Positions 18,618 to 29,393 of a stretch of DNA of 40,734 bases are shown in pieces. The position numbers and the translations under genes are program-made. The notes under the pieces are model-generated. The model saw only the letters and a program-made list of their open reading frames with translations. It was not told the origin of the DNA and did not search any database. The stretch is from Odoribacter laneus YIT 12061 (GTDB lineage Bacteria > Bacteroidota > Bacteroidia > Bacteroidales > Marinifilaceae): positions 1,608,058 through 1,648,791 of the forward strand of contig NZ_JH594596.1 in NCBI RefSeq assembly GCF_000243215.1, read 5' to 3'. The stretch's first letter is position 1. Each line of letters opens with the position of its first letter.

Positions 18618-20132
<1,515 letters not shown>

Positions 20133-20166
20133 TTATGCTTTCAATACTCCCATACCACAAACTTTT

Positions 20167-20180
20167 AACGAAATTTCGTT
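20167..20180. repeat. Palindrome upstream of atpD
   Basis: AACGAAATTTCGTT is a perfect 14-bp palindrome 44-57 nt before the atpD start, and can be extended by four pairs with one bulge. It could be an operator or a leader hairpin of the atp mRNA. Confidence 0.35.
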
Positions 20181-20339
20181 TAAAAAAGTTGTCTTAAAGG
20201 TTAATTCAAAAAATATACCAATTCTTAAAAAAATAGGATAACGTAATAAAATTTACACTACAATAACATACCTAAATAAACCTATTTCTTTTTTTAAGAA
20301 GCACTAAAAATTGTAGATAAAAATGACAAGAAAAGACAT

Positions 20340-20717
20340 CTAGATTATAATCTTCCGCAGGAAATAAATATAAAAACCCTCTAAATAACGGACAGACAAT
20401 AGATTTTTATATTTATCCGCTTCCAGGGATATCAGTAAAGCCGTTCTGCTGTTACGATTGGCTAACATCGTTCCCCCCGCCGCAAAAGTAATTCCCTTGT
20501 ATTGATCGGACAGATCCAACGTATAAGCCAGGATCTCGTCCCCTCTTTTACAAAAATGAAAGAAATTTTTCCCGCAGAATTGCTCCGCAACGTTTCCCGC
20601 TATCGACATTTCCGTGAGAACAGGACTGTCTTCCTCTATATACCCTTTCTTTTCTTCCTTCATTTCTGAAAAAAGAAACAGTAATACAATCCATATACCC
20701 AAGAAAGCCAGCTTCAT
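20340..20717 (-). CDS. Hypothetical small exported or membrane-anchored protein
   Basis: This 125-residue protein is not recognised. The first 17 residues (MKLAFLGIWIVLLFLFS) form a hydrophobic signal or anchor without a lipobox cysteine. The remainder is soluble, with FCGKNFFHFCKRGDEILAYTLDLSDQYKG and LANRNSRTALLISLEADKYKNLLSVRYLEG and three cysteines overall. The last 15 residues are again hydrophobic and basic. It has an ATG start and a TATATTTG box 18 nt upstream, and reads cleanly without frame damage, so it is likely a real gene. It is separate from atpD (216 nt away) and from the transporter (345 nt away). Confidence 0.6.
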   Translation of the reverse strand: MKLAFLGIWIVLLFLFSEMKEEKKGYIEEDSPVLTEMSIAGNVAEQFCGKNFFHFCKRGDEILAYTLDLSDQYKGITFAAGGTMLANRNSRTALLISLEADKYKNLLSVRYLEGFYIYFLRKIII

Positions 20718-21062
20718 TTCTTTTACTTTTCATGCAAATATAAAAAAAGATTTAATATAAAGTAAGGGGTAGAATTGTTTTAGCTGATTTTCCTGCTAGC
20801 TGTAACGCTTCAAATCTCTTTAGGAGATAAGGAGGTTACCTCAAAATCCAAGTGTTTCAGAAAAGCGGAACAGATGCCGAAAGGGAATACATAAAAGGAA
20901 AAAACAGATCCGGTTTACTTATTCATTCAAGGAATATGTTCTATCTTTACCTGTAAGAATTTCACTCAAGGGAATAAAGTAAAAGATCTTTTTTCCCAAA
21001 AGTTTCTTTCAGGGAAATTAGATTCTCAAACTGAATCCCGTTTTTAAACTGGCCTTTCGGTT
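20718..21062. other. Intergenic region with small inverted repeats
   Basis: There is no gene here. It holds a perfect TATATTTG -7 box on minus (20735-20742) 18 nt before the hypothetical gene, without a convincing -33; GAGGTTACCTC (20832-20842); the palindrome AAAAGATCTTTT (20981-20992) nested in GGGAA/TTCCC (20970-20974 with 20993-20997); and a GATTC/GAATC hairpin (21021-21037) just past the transporter stop. One of the latter may end transporter transcription, but neither has a good T tract on minus. Confidence 0.35.
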
Positions 21063-22733
21063 TCAGACAAAACTCAGTACCAAAGCCTGAGCCGTCAACA
21101 CTCTTAAAAACATAGTCAGGGGATATACAGTAGCATATCCCACGGAAGGCATATCATTCCCAGAAGTAGCATTGGAATAAGCCAATGCGGGCGGATCTGT
21201 CATACTGCCGGCAATCAGGCCCATTAAAGTAAAATAATTCACTTTATAAACCCAGCGGGCAATAATACCGATAATCATCAAAGGAAGGAAAGTAATGATA
21301 AAACCATACCCTATCCAAGAAAAGCCCCCTTGGTTTACGACTGTTTCTACAAATCCCTCTCCCGCATCCAGTCCGACACAAGCCAGGAAAAGGGCTATGC
21401 CGATTTCCCTCAGCATCAGATTTGCACTCATAGTCGTATAGGTAACAAGCTTATAATGAGGACCAAACCGACTAATCAGAATCGCTACAATTAAAGGACC
21501 TCCCGCCAATCCTAACTTTACAGGTTGAGGAATTCCGGGAAAAGCAAAAGGAATACTTCCTAAAATAATCCCCAGGGCAATACCTAAAAATAAGGGTACT
21601 AAATTGGGTTCCCGCAACCGACGCAATGAATTTCCCAAAACTTTTTCTACGCCAGCTACATCGGTTTCTGTCCCGACTACCGTCACCCGATCGCCTATTT
21701 GCAATTGCAAACCGGGATGGGCCACCAAATCCAACCCAGAACGGTTCACACGTGTAATATTGATGCCGAACCCACCCCTTAAATGTAATTGCCCTAATGT
21801 TTTTCCATTGACCTCTCCCCGGGTAATCAGAATCCGGCGGGAAACTAAATTGGTATCCAATTTTTCCCATTCTGCCCTGTGCATCGGGATTCTTTCCCCT
21901 ATAAAAGCTACAATTGTATTAATATCCTGTGTAGCGGCAATGACAAATAATTTATCCCCTTCTTCCAGATAAGTCCCCGACTTTGCAATTTTCAATCCTT
22001 TTTCTTCATGCAGGATACGGGAAATTACAAACTTCTTATCGATCAGGGAAGCCACTTCCGATATTTTTTTCCCGAACAAAGCCGGATTTCTAACCACTAA
22101 GGAAACATGAGTCGCCCGGGAGGCTCTTTCGTCTGCAGCCTCCTGTGCACTCCGGTTTTCTTTTTCAAAAGAGATCCGGAAGATATAGCGGATCAACACA
22201 ATAGCCAATATGATACCGATCACACCCAGAGGATAAGCCACAGCATATCCCATCGCAATAGAAGGAAGTTCAATCCCTGTCATATCATAATAAGCCTGCT
22301 GAGCTGCCCCCAATCCCGGGGTATTGGTCACAGCCCCCGATAATATCCCTACCATAGTAGTAATAGGAATACCTGTAATAAAATGAATCCCGCAAGTAAT
22401 TATCACGCCTAAAAAGACCACTCCCGTTGCTAAAAGATTCAAGGTAATTCCTCCTTTTTTAAAAGAAGAAAAAAATCCGGGACCAACTTGTAATCCAATA
22501 GAATATACAAAAAGAATTAACCCGAATTCCTTTAAAAAATGAAGCGCATGAGAATCCATCCGCAAACCAAAATGACTTAAAATAATGCCGACAAAAAGAA
22601 TCCACGTAATTCCTAATGATATACCCGCTATTTTAATTTTACCTAAAAAAATACCGACAAATATCACCACGGCAATCAATAAGATCGAATGCCCGATACC
22701 CGTTCCGAATAGTAAATTATTCACCCATTCCAT
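21063..22733 (-). CDS. AspT/YidE-type transporter with two TrkA_C domains
   Basis: This inner-membrane transporter of 556 residues belongs to the aspartate-alanine exchanger (AAEx) superfamily. It has two homologous membrane halves (about 1-185 and 375-556) separated by two cytosolic TrkA_C (RCK_C) domains (about 215-280 and 300-365; [15 protein letters not shown] and [14 protein letters not shown] begin them). The internal duplication shows in [20 protein letters not shown] in the first half and [18 protein letters not shown] in the second. Family members exchange dicarboxylic amino acids or related anions; YidE and YbjL of E. coli have the same build. The substrate here is unknown. It is monocistronic, divergent from the aminopeptidase gene. 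Confidence 0.88.
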   Translation of the reverse strand: MEWVNNLLFGTGIGHSILLIAVVIFVGIFLGKIKIAGISLGITWILFVGIILSHFGLRMDSHALHFLKEFGLILFVYSIGLQVGPGFFSSFKKGGITLNLLATGVVFLGVIITCGIHFITGIPITTMVGILSGAVTNTPGLGAAQQAYYDMTGIELPSIAMGYAVAYPLGVIGIILAIVLIRYIFRISFEKENRSAQEAADERASRATHVSLVVRNPALFGKKISEVASLIDKKFVISRILHEEKGLKIAKSGTYLEEGDKLFVIAATQDINTIVAFIGERIPMHRAEWEKLDTNLVSRRILITRGEVNGKTLGQLHLRGGFGINITRVNRSGLDLVAHPGLQLQIGDRVTVVGTETDVAGVEKVLGNSLRRLREPNLVPLFLGIALGIILGSIPFAFPGIPQPVKLGLAGGPLIVAILISRFGPHYKLVTYTTMSANLMLREIGIALFLACVGLDAGEGFVETVVNQGGFSWIGYGFIITFLPLMIIGIIARWVYKVNYFTLMGLIAGSMTDPPALAYSNATSGNDMPSVGYATVYPLTMFLRVLTAQALVLSFV

Positions 22734-22802
22734 AACTGTTTAGCTTAGAAAAGTCCTTGTTAGCTTTCCTCCATGTCGAAGATATCCCCTCGTTTTGTTT
22801 CG

Positions 22803-22833
22803 CAAAATTATATATTTAAAACGGCAGGAAAAA
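22803..22833 (-). promoter_or_regulatory. Probable promoter of the AspT-type transporter
   Basis: On the minus strand TAATTTTG (22803-22810) matches the -7 consensus, with TTTT (22830-22833) at the 19-nt position in place of TTTG. The predicted leader is about 60 nt. Confidence 0.45.
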
Positions 22834-22993
22834 GTTTTACCGGACATAAATATATAACGAATAATTTATACCTTTGGAAACCTAAAAATTAGCCAATGGT
22901 ATTATTCAATCGTTTCATATTAAAATACAATACCGATTACAAAGGGCTTTACGAATGTCAGATTTGTTAGTCTTTTGAAAGATTCATTTTCTT

Positions 22994-23014
22994 ATTTTGC
23001 GATCGTTGCAAAAT
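22994..23014. repeat. Inverted repeat ahead of the aminopeptidase gene
   Basis: ATTTTGC (22994-23000) and GCAAAAT (23008-23014) form a perfect 7-bp inverted repeat with a 7-nt centre, about 40 nt before the ATG at 23055 and overlapping a TTATTTTG sequence that is one base off a -7 box. It is a possible operator. The remaining divergent 321-nt region (22734-23054) holds the transporter promoter and no gene. Confidence 0.35.
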
Positions 23015-23054
23015 GCTAGTCTTTTATAATCCAGAAATTTTAATTTTATTCCTT

Positions 23055-24437
23055 ATGTTTTCAAAAGAAACTTATATCCATAGGCGTACTCGCCTGAAAA
23101 AAGAAGTAGGAAATGGTATTTTACTTTTCCTGGGAAACGCTGAAAGCAGCATGAATTATGCCGACAATACTTATCCTTACCGTCAGGATTCTACTTTTCT
23201 GTATTTTTTCGGTTCGGATTATGCCGGTTTATCTGCTGTCCTTGATGTAGAAGAAAATAAAGACATTATTTTCGGAGATGAACTCACCCTGGACGATATT
23301 GTCTGGATGGGTACCCAGCCGAGTATACGGGAAAAAAGCGAAAGAGTCGGTATCACCGAAATCCGTCCTGTAGCCCAATTGGAAGAATATCTGAAAAAGG
23401 CAATATCCCAAGGACGTAAAATCCATTATCTGCCACCTTACCGAGGAGAACATATCCTCCGGCTCTTTGAATTGCTCCGCATCCCTCCCGACCAGCAAGC
23501 TAAAGGAAGCTCTGTCGATTTTATCCGGGCTGTCGTCAATCAGCGAAATTATAAATCCGCAGAAGAAATCGAACAAATTGAAGAAGCCGTAACGATTTCG
23601 GCGAATATGCACATAAAAGCAATGCAAATGATCCGCCCGGGTATGAAAGAATCGGAAGTAGCCGCAGCCGTTACGGAAATCGCACTACGGGACGAAGGGA
23701 ATCTTTCTTTCCCGGTCATTGCGACCGTACACGGGCAAACCCTGCACAACCATTATCATGGACATATCGCCCAAGAAGGGCAGATGTTTTTGCTGGATGC
23801 CGGAGCGGAAAACCGGATGCATTACGCAGGCGATCTTTCTTCTACTTTTCCGGTAGGCAAACGATTTACCGAACGTCAAAAGGAAATTTATAATATCGCC
23901 CTCCACGCTCACCAAACGGCAGTAGCTGCCCTCCAACCCGGTCTTATGTTTAAAGATATCCATCTGAAAACAGCCGCTACCCTGGCAGAAGGCCTGAAAG
24001 CCATCGGCCTCATGAAAGGAGATCCTCAGGAAGCTGCACAAGCCGGAGCCCATGCACTCTTTTTCCCTTGTGGATTAGGTCATATGATGGGACTGGATGT
24101 ACACGATATGGAGAATCTGGGCGAGGTATGGGTCGGCTATGACGGACAACCGAAAAGCACTCTTTTCGGCTTAAAATCCCTCCGGCTAGGCCGTAAACTG
24201 GAACCCGGTTTTGTATTAACCATTGAACCCGGAATTTATTTTATTCCCGAATTAATCGACCGCTGGAAAGCCGAAAAACGTTTTACGGAATTCATCTGCT
24301 ATGAAGCGGTAGAAAAATACAAAGATTTCGGGGGACTGCGCAACGAAGAAGACTATCTGATTACTCCGGAAGGGAAACGGAGACTCGGAAAATATGTACC
24401 TACTACCGTGGAAGAGGTAGAGGCTATGAGATCCTAA
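23055..24437 (+). CDS. pepP: Xaa-Pro aminopeptidase (M24B, aminopeptidase P)
   Basis: This cytosolic dimetal aminopeptidase of 460 residues removes an N-terminal residue that precedes proline. Residues 1-130 are the AMP_N (creatinase-type) domain (MNYADNTYPYRQDSTFLYFFG). The pita-bread domain carries the metal ligands D248 (LLDAGAE), D260 (AGDLSSTFP), H343 (GLGHMMGLDVHD), E391 (IEPGIYF) and E431 (RNEEDYL). The frame is open from 23013, but the ATG at 23055 gives the usual N-terminus. The dipeptidase gene follows after 29 nt on the same strand, so an operon for the last steps of peptide breakdown is likely. Confidence 0.94.
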   Translation: MFSKETYIHRRTRLKKEVGNGILLFLGNAESSMNYADNTYPYRQDSTFLYFFGSDYAGLSAVLDVEENKDIIFGDELTLDDIVWMGTQPSIREKSERVGITEIRPVAQLEEYLKKAISQGRKIHYLPPYRGEHILRLFELLRIPPDQQAKGSSVDFIRAVVNQRNYKSAEEIEQIEEAVTISANMHIKAMQMIRPGMKESEVAAAVTEIALRDEGNLSFPVIATVHGQTLHNHYHGHIAQEGQMFLLDAGAENRMHYAGDLSSTFPVGKRFTERQKEIYNIALHAHQTAVAALQPGLMFKDIHLKTAATLAEGLKAIGLMKGDPQEAAQAGAHALFFPCGLGHMMGLDVHDMENLGEVWVGYDGQPKSTLFGLKSLRLGRKLEPGFVLTIEPGIYFIPELIDRWKAEKRFTEFICYEAVEKYKDFGGLRNEEDYLITPEGKRRLGKYVPTTVEEVEAMRS

Positions 24438-24466
24438 AAAGACTGAACTTTGTAAACAAAAGAAAC

Positions 24467-26098
24467 ATGAAAATAGTAAACATAACTTTTCTAATTCTCT
24501 TCATTGTCGCTTTTCAAAGCAAAGCCTGTACCGTTATCGTAGCAGGCAAAAAAGCGACAGTAGACGGTAGTGTGCTAAACTCCCATACCGATGCGGGAGC
24601 AGACTGCCGCATCCGGGTGGTAGCAGGACAAAAATATCCCGCAGGCAGTATGGCCCCGGTTTATTACGGTATACAACGTGTGGATCTTCCCCTGGAAGAA
24701 AATGGGGAAATTCTAGGTTATATCCCGCAAGTGGAACAAACCTACACCTATTTCCAATCGGCTTATTCGCATATCAATGAATACCAATTGTGTATTGGAG
24801 AAAGCACTCTCAGCCAACGACCGGAACTACAAGTCGACAAAGGAGAAGGCAAACAGATCATGACAGTAGAACAGGCTATGATTTTCGCCTTGCAACGCTG
24901 TAAAACCGCTGACGAAGCCCTGGAGCTCATCACTTCTCTTATGGAAAAATATGGTTTTCTACCTTCCTGCGGACCGGAATCGGAATGTCTGACCCTTGCA
25001 GATCCCGAAAAAATATGGGTACTGGAATTATTCAGTGTTGGCAAAAACTGGACCCCGGAAAGCGGAAAACCAGGCGTTATCTGGGCCGCTCAACGGGTTC
25101 CCGACGATCATATTGCCATTATCCCAAACTGGAGTATTATCAAAGAGATCGATCTTTCCCGACCGGAACAATTCAAAGCTTCTGCAAATTATCAGCAAAT
25201 AGCTATCGAAAACGGCTGGTACTCTCCCGAAAGCGGAAAACCTTTTGTCTGGCAGGAAATATATGCCCCTATTCCACGGGAGTGGGCCACAAACCGTTTC
25301 TGGCTGTTTGCGACAACCTTTGCCCCGTCCAGCGCTCCCATAACCGATAGGAAAACAGAAAATCCGTTCGATAATCTGAATCAATACATCCAATATGTAG
25401 AGCCCCTGAATCTGTATCCCTTTTCTTTTAAACCGGAACACCTTGTTTCTGTACAGGATTTTATGAATTTCCAACGCTCCACCTTCACCGGGACGATCTA
25501 CGATAAAGAAAACGATGCAGCCTGGTATTATTCCGGAAAAAACGGAGAATGGGTAAAAAGTAAACTGGCAACCCCTTTTCCTTCTTCCGAAACACAGAAA
25601 TTACTGAAAACAACCCGCCGCCGGGCCGTGGCACGAGCAGACGGAGAATATGGAATGGTCGCACAACTTCGTTCCAATATGCCCCGGGAAATCGGAGGCA
25701 TTTATTGGGTATTTCAAGACAACGCCTATACTTCTCCCTATCTTCCCCTTTTTACGGGAGTTAGCCGTATTCCAGAAGTATACTCTATTTACGATCCCCA
25801 ACAATATAGCGACAATTCCGCTCGTTGGGCAATCGATTTTGTAGATAATCTGCTCTACCTGAATTGGCAGGACGGAAAAAAAGATCTCGAAGCCGCCCGT
25901 AAACCCCTGGAAGACGACTTTTTCAAACAGAATACAGAAATTGAAAAACAATATCTGGAATTGCAAAAGAAAAATCCGAAAAAAGCCCGGGAATTACTGA
26001 ATACATACGCACAGGAATGTGCAGATAGAATCATGCATACTTACACTCAACTCAGAAATACCCTCATCACCAAATATACGAATAACAAGATGAGATAA
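24467..26098 (+). CDS. C69-family dipeptidase (Ntn hydrolase), exported
   Basis: This 543-residue peptidase belongs to the PepD-like C69 (formerly U34) family. A signal peptide (1-20) ends immediately before C21 in KACTVIVAGKKATVDGSVLNSHTDAG. In this family the cysteine freed at the N-terminus is the nucleophile, so the signal cleavage itself would mature the enzyme. The context SKAC lacks the leucine of a lipobox, so acylation is unlikely but not excluded. Other family blocks are SAYSHINEYQLCIGESTL, GPESECLTLADPEKIWVLEL and PVYYGIQRV. It would act in the periplasm or at the surface on short peptides, while the adjoining aminopeptidase P works in the cytosol. A strong hairpin follows 12 nt after the stop. 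Confidence 0.9.
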   Translation: MKIVNITFLILFIVAFQSKACTVIVAGKKATVDGSVLNSHTDAGADCRIRVVAGQKYPAGSMAPVYYGIQRVDLPLEENGEILGYIPQVEQTYTYFQSAYSHINEYQLCIGESTLSQRPELQVDKGEGKQIMTVEQAMIFALQRCKTADEALELITSLMEKYGFLPSCGPESECLTLADPEKIWVLELFSVGKNWTPESGKPGVIWAAQRVPDDHIAIIPNWSIIKEIDLSRPEQFKASANYQQIAIENGWYSPESGKPFVWQEIYAPIPREWATNRFWLFATTFAPSSAPITDRKTENPFDNLNQYIQYVEPLNLYPFSFKPEHLVSVQDFMNFQRSTFTGTIYDKENDAAWYYSGKNGEWVKSKLATPFPSSETQKLLKTTRRRAVARADGEYGMVAQLRSNMPREIGGIYWVFQDNAYTSPYLPLFTGVSRIPEVYSIYDPQQYSDNSARWAIDFVDNLLYLNWQDGKKDLEAARKPLEDDFFKQNTEIEKQYLELQKKNPKKARELLNTYAQECADRIMHTYTQLRNTLITKYTNNKMR

Positions 26099-26110
26099 AG
26101 AGGCAACATC

Positions 26111-26154
26111 TTCCCCTGTTCAAGTGTTTAAATACCTGAACTTGAACAGGGGAA
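26111..26154 (+). terminator. Hairpin terminator after the dipeptidase, with alternative pairing
   Basis: A perfect 14-bp stem (26111-26124 with 26141-26154, TTCCCCTGTTCAAG and its complement) begins 12 nt past the dipeptidase stop. The right arm can instead pair with a third copy of TTCCCCTG (26170-26177), which is followed by AACTTTT. The T tract is modest in either state. Confidence 0.65.
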
Positions 26155-26286
26155 CCCTTAAATTTTATATTCCCCTGAACTTTTAAAATCCAAATCATCT
26201 TTTGATGACAAAAATTACATAAAATCTTAGCTAATTAAAAAATTATATATAATTTTACCTAATAAATAATTTCATACCTGAATATC

Positions 26287-29200
26287 ATGCTAAAGCCTGT
26301 TTTTTCTATCTTGTTTTTCTGGATAGTATCGACAAGCCTAGCAAATACGGAGCCTCTTCTTTCAGAAAATAAACTGAGCCGGGAAAATTTTATTCTTATC
26401 CTAAATTCCTATAGTTACGAAAATGCATGGGGAACAGCTTTAACAAAACAATTACAGAAAGAAATTAAAGCAATCGATCCCGAACTTATTCCACGAGCCG
26501 TATACGCCCGGTTAGACAAACAACAATCGTTTTTGAGTTCGCGTTTACAAATGCAGGGAGCCTTTACCAAAGGACGAATATCCCCCAAAATTATCCGTCC
26601 CCGAATTTTGATTTTGGTAGGTGAAGAAAGCTGGATGCTTTACCGGGTCATGAATTTGCGGGGATTATGGGAAAAAATACCGGTTATTTTATGTGGAGTA
26701 CACCCCCGAATTTTGAGTGATTACGCTGATTTCTTTAAAGCAGAAGGGTTAACGGACAGTGGTTATATCTCCACTCCAACGTCCATTAAACAGCTTCCGG
26801 TAACCGGTGTTATGAAAGCGGATGTGAGTTTAAAAAACCTGGAACTTCTCCTTCATTTATACCCCCAACTCCAGGAAATAATTTACCTTACGACCGGCAG
26901 TTTCAGTGATGAATTCGAACTAGAACAACTTCGTACAACCGCCCGGCAAGCTTTCCCGGATTTGCAAATTTCTGTATACAATAGCAATAAAATTCATGCC
27001 GATACGATTTGCCAGAAAATAAACAGTTTACCTACTCAGCGGAAAGTTGTGCTATTCAATACGATCCCTGCTTTTTTGACCTCCTTATCCGTTCCTACCT
27101 TCTCTTTACAAGATCAGGATGTCAGTGCTGAACCTGTTCTAGGTGGCTATTATCCTTCCATAGAACAATATGCACAACAAACAACCGAACTTTTTAAACA
27201 GATATACGAGGGGAAAAAAACGGATCTATTACCTTTTACGTATGTGGAAAACAAAAAAATTCATTTAAACTCTCAACTACTATACCAAAGAGGACTTTAT
27301 TCCTCTCTGAACACTATGGAAAATGCCCAATTATACAATATCCCTCCTCCTTTCCTTATCCGTCACCAACGTCCTTTGCTGCTAGGGCTGCTCGGTCTCC
27401 TCATTATCGGCTTCCTTTACAGGTATTATAGACGTATCCAGCTTTATAATCTGCATATTCGCGAATCTTTAAATCGTTATAAAACATTATACAAGGAATA
27501 CGATCTGATTTTCAAGAATATGCCTGTATCTATGCTGGTTTTCGATGAAAACGGTTATTTGTTGCAGTATAATTTTTCTCCAAAATTACAATGTATTTTT
27601 CCGGTTCTTCACTCCTCTTCCGAGCAGTTATTGACCTTGAATTTGTTTGATCACATCCGGGAATCTTTTTTACGGACTAAAATCCGGAATAAAGAAATTG
27701 TAAATTCGCTTATCGTTTTACATCCCCCAACGGACCTGGCAGCCACAACCCTCCAGAAAAAGAAATATTATTTTCGTTTTCTGGTCCGCTATCTTCCCGG
27801 AGAAAATGCTGGCAGTAATCAAACGCTGATTGTGCTCATTGATAATCAGGAAATATATGAAGGCAAAAGTATTCGCCGGAAATTGACACAAGCCCTGGAT
27901 TTTGCCATGAACAAAGTTTCCATCGGAGTGGCCAATTACGATTTAAGGAAACAAAAATGCCATTTTACCTCTAATTGGTTAAAAAATCTGGATCTGGACG
28001 CCGTTCCTGACACATTGACCGATGCTTATAGAAATCTTTCGGCCCCAGATCAACGGTCCTTAATCGATTTTCTGCAAGATACCCGTCCCGATAGACCCCT
28101 GCATTACCGAAAAGAATTTTCTGTTTTACACAGGGATGGACGTCTTCATTGGTTAAGTTATCAAATCGGTATCACCGGTTATCAACAGGAAACCGGTGGT
28201 TTTATCTTTACTGAAATTTCTCAGAATATCGATCGGGCAAAAGCAATGGAGGAGGAATTGTACAATGCCATGTTAAAGGCCCAACGTTCGGAAAAACTCA
28301 AAAATGCCTTTATCGCCAATATGGGGCATGAAATTCGTACTCCTTTAAATGCAATTGTAGGCTTTTCCAATTTATTAAATGAAACAGACGATCTGGAAAA
28401 GCGCCAGGAAATGGTACATCAAATTGAAGAAAACAATGAAATTCTGTTACGCCTTATTCACGATATTATCGATTTGTCAAAGATTGAAAGCGGAACGATG
28501 GATTTTACCTTTTCTCCGACCGATTTGACGGATCTATTCAACGACATGGCGATCCTGGCCAAAATGAAAACTTCTCCGGAAAATATTAAAATCAATTGTG
28601 AGTTTCCAGAAGAACACTATTGCATTCTGACCGATAAAGTCCGCCTGAAACAAGTATTGACCAATTTTATCGGCAATGCAGTCAAGTTCACAAGCCAAGG
28701 CAGCATCACCCTCGGTTACCGCCTTCAGGCAAATGAATTATATGGTTATGTATCCGATACGGGAATCGGAATTTCACCAGAAAAACAAAAAAAGATATTT
28801 GAACGTTTTTTCCGGGAAAACAAAAATTACAAAGGTTTTGGATTAGGTCTATCTATTTCCCAATCCATTATAGAAGGTTTACAGGGGGAAATCGGAGTCG
28901 AGTCAAAAGTAGGCCTGGGGGCCAAATTCTGGTTCCGTTTGCCGATACAGGAAGTTTCCCTTACCGCACAAGCTCAAACAGAGACTCCAGCCAAACAGAG
29001 CAATTCTCTAAAAGAGAAGCAAAGCATTCTAGTTGTAGAAGATAATGAAAGTAATTTTCTGTTACTTCAGTTTATCCTGCAAAGCAGATATTATCTTATA
29101 CATGCCTGGGACGGGGAAGAAGCAATTGAACTATTCCATTCCCATCCGCCGGATTTAATCCTGATGGATATTAAAATGCCCAAGAAAAATGGCTATGAAG

Positions 29201-29382
29201 TTACCCGTGAAATTCGTAAATTTTCCTCCACCGTTCCGATTATTGCGACGACGGCCTATGCTCTGTCGAAAGACGAAGAGAAGGTCTTGGTTCATGGCTT
29301 TGATGGGTATTTGGCAAAGCCTTTGCAAAAGCAAGCTTTATTGGATACGTTAAATTATTGGTTAACTCGTTCCGCCGGTTAA
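26287..29382 (+). CDS. Hybrid sensor histidine kinase with periplasmic ligand-binding region
   Basis: This 1031-residue inner-membrane protein has a signal peptide (1-20) and a periplasmic region (about 33-355) that resembles the ABC substrate-binding (PF04392-like) sensor fold (FILILNSYSYENAWGTALTKQL, ILILVGEESWMLYRV). One transmembrane helix (about 363-380) follows, then two PAS-like regions (about 405-520 and 535-650). The HisKA block has H681 in ANMGHEIRTPLNAIVGFSNLL. The ATPase domain has N797, DTGIG (824-828) and GFGLGLS (850-856). A C-terminal receiver (914-1025) has E918/D919, phosphoacceptor D961 in LILMDIKMPKKNGYE and K1011. There is no DNA-binding output domain. A second related kinase follows after 11 nt. 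The ligand is unknown. Confidence 0.9.
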   Translation: MLKPVFSILFFWIVSTSLANTEPLLSENKLSRENFILILNSYSYENAWGTALTKQLQKEIKAIDPELIPRAVYARLDKQQSFLSSRLQMQGAFTKGRISPKIIRPRILILVGEESWMLYRVMNLRGLWEKIPVILCGVHPRILSDYADFFKAEGLTDSGYISTPTSIKQLPVTGVMKADVSLKNLELLLHLYPQLQEIIYLTTGSFSDEFELEQLRTTARQAFPDLQISVYNSNKIHADTICQKINSLPTQRKVVLFNTIPAFLTSLSVPTFSLQDQDVSAEPVLGGYYPSIEQYAQQTTELFKQIYEGKKTDLLPFTYVENKKIHLNSQLLYQRGLYSSLNTMENAQLYNIPPPFLIRHQRPLLLGLLGLLIIGFLYRYYRRIQLYNLHIRESLNRYKTLYKEYDLIFKNMPVSMLVFDENGYLLQYNFSPKLQCIFPVLHSSSEQLLTLNLFDHIRESFLRTKIRNKEIVNSLIVLHPPTDLAATTLQKKKYYFRFLVRYLPGENAGSNQTLIVLIDNQEIYEGKSIRRKLTQALDFAMNKVSIGVANYDLRKQKCHFTSNWLKNLDLDAVPDTLTDAYRNLSAPDQRSLIDFLQDTRPDRPLHYRKEFSVLHRDGRLHWLSYQIGITGYQQETGGFIFTEISQNIDRAKAMEEELYNAMLKAQRSEKLKNAFIANMGHEIRTPLNAIVGFSNLLNETDDLEKRQEMVHQIEENNEILLRLIHDIIDLSKIESGTMDFTFSPTDLTDLFNDMAILAKMKTSPENIKINCEFPEEHYCILTDKVRLKQVLTNFIGNAVKFTSQGSITLGYRLQANELYGYVSDTGIGISPEKQKKIFERFFRENKNYKGFGLGLSISQSIIEGLQGEIGVESKVGLGAKFWFRLPIQEVSLTAQAQTETPAKQSNSLKEKQSILVVEDNESNFLLLQFILQSRYYLIHAWDGEEAIELFHSHPPDLILMDIKMPKKNGYEVTREIRKFSSTVPIIATTAYALSKDEEKVLVHGFDGYLAKPLQKQALLDTLNYWLTRSAG

Positions 29383-29393
29383 GACGTTTGATC

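Noticed and set aside
20207-20217. TATATTTTTTG as the atp operon promoter
   Set aside because: One base too long for TAnnTTTG and no TTTG or TTG at the right distance.
26241-26254. AATTATATATAATT palindrome upstream of the hybrid kinase
   Set aside because: Simple AT palindrome in very AT-rich DNA; no independent sign of an operator.
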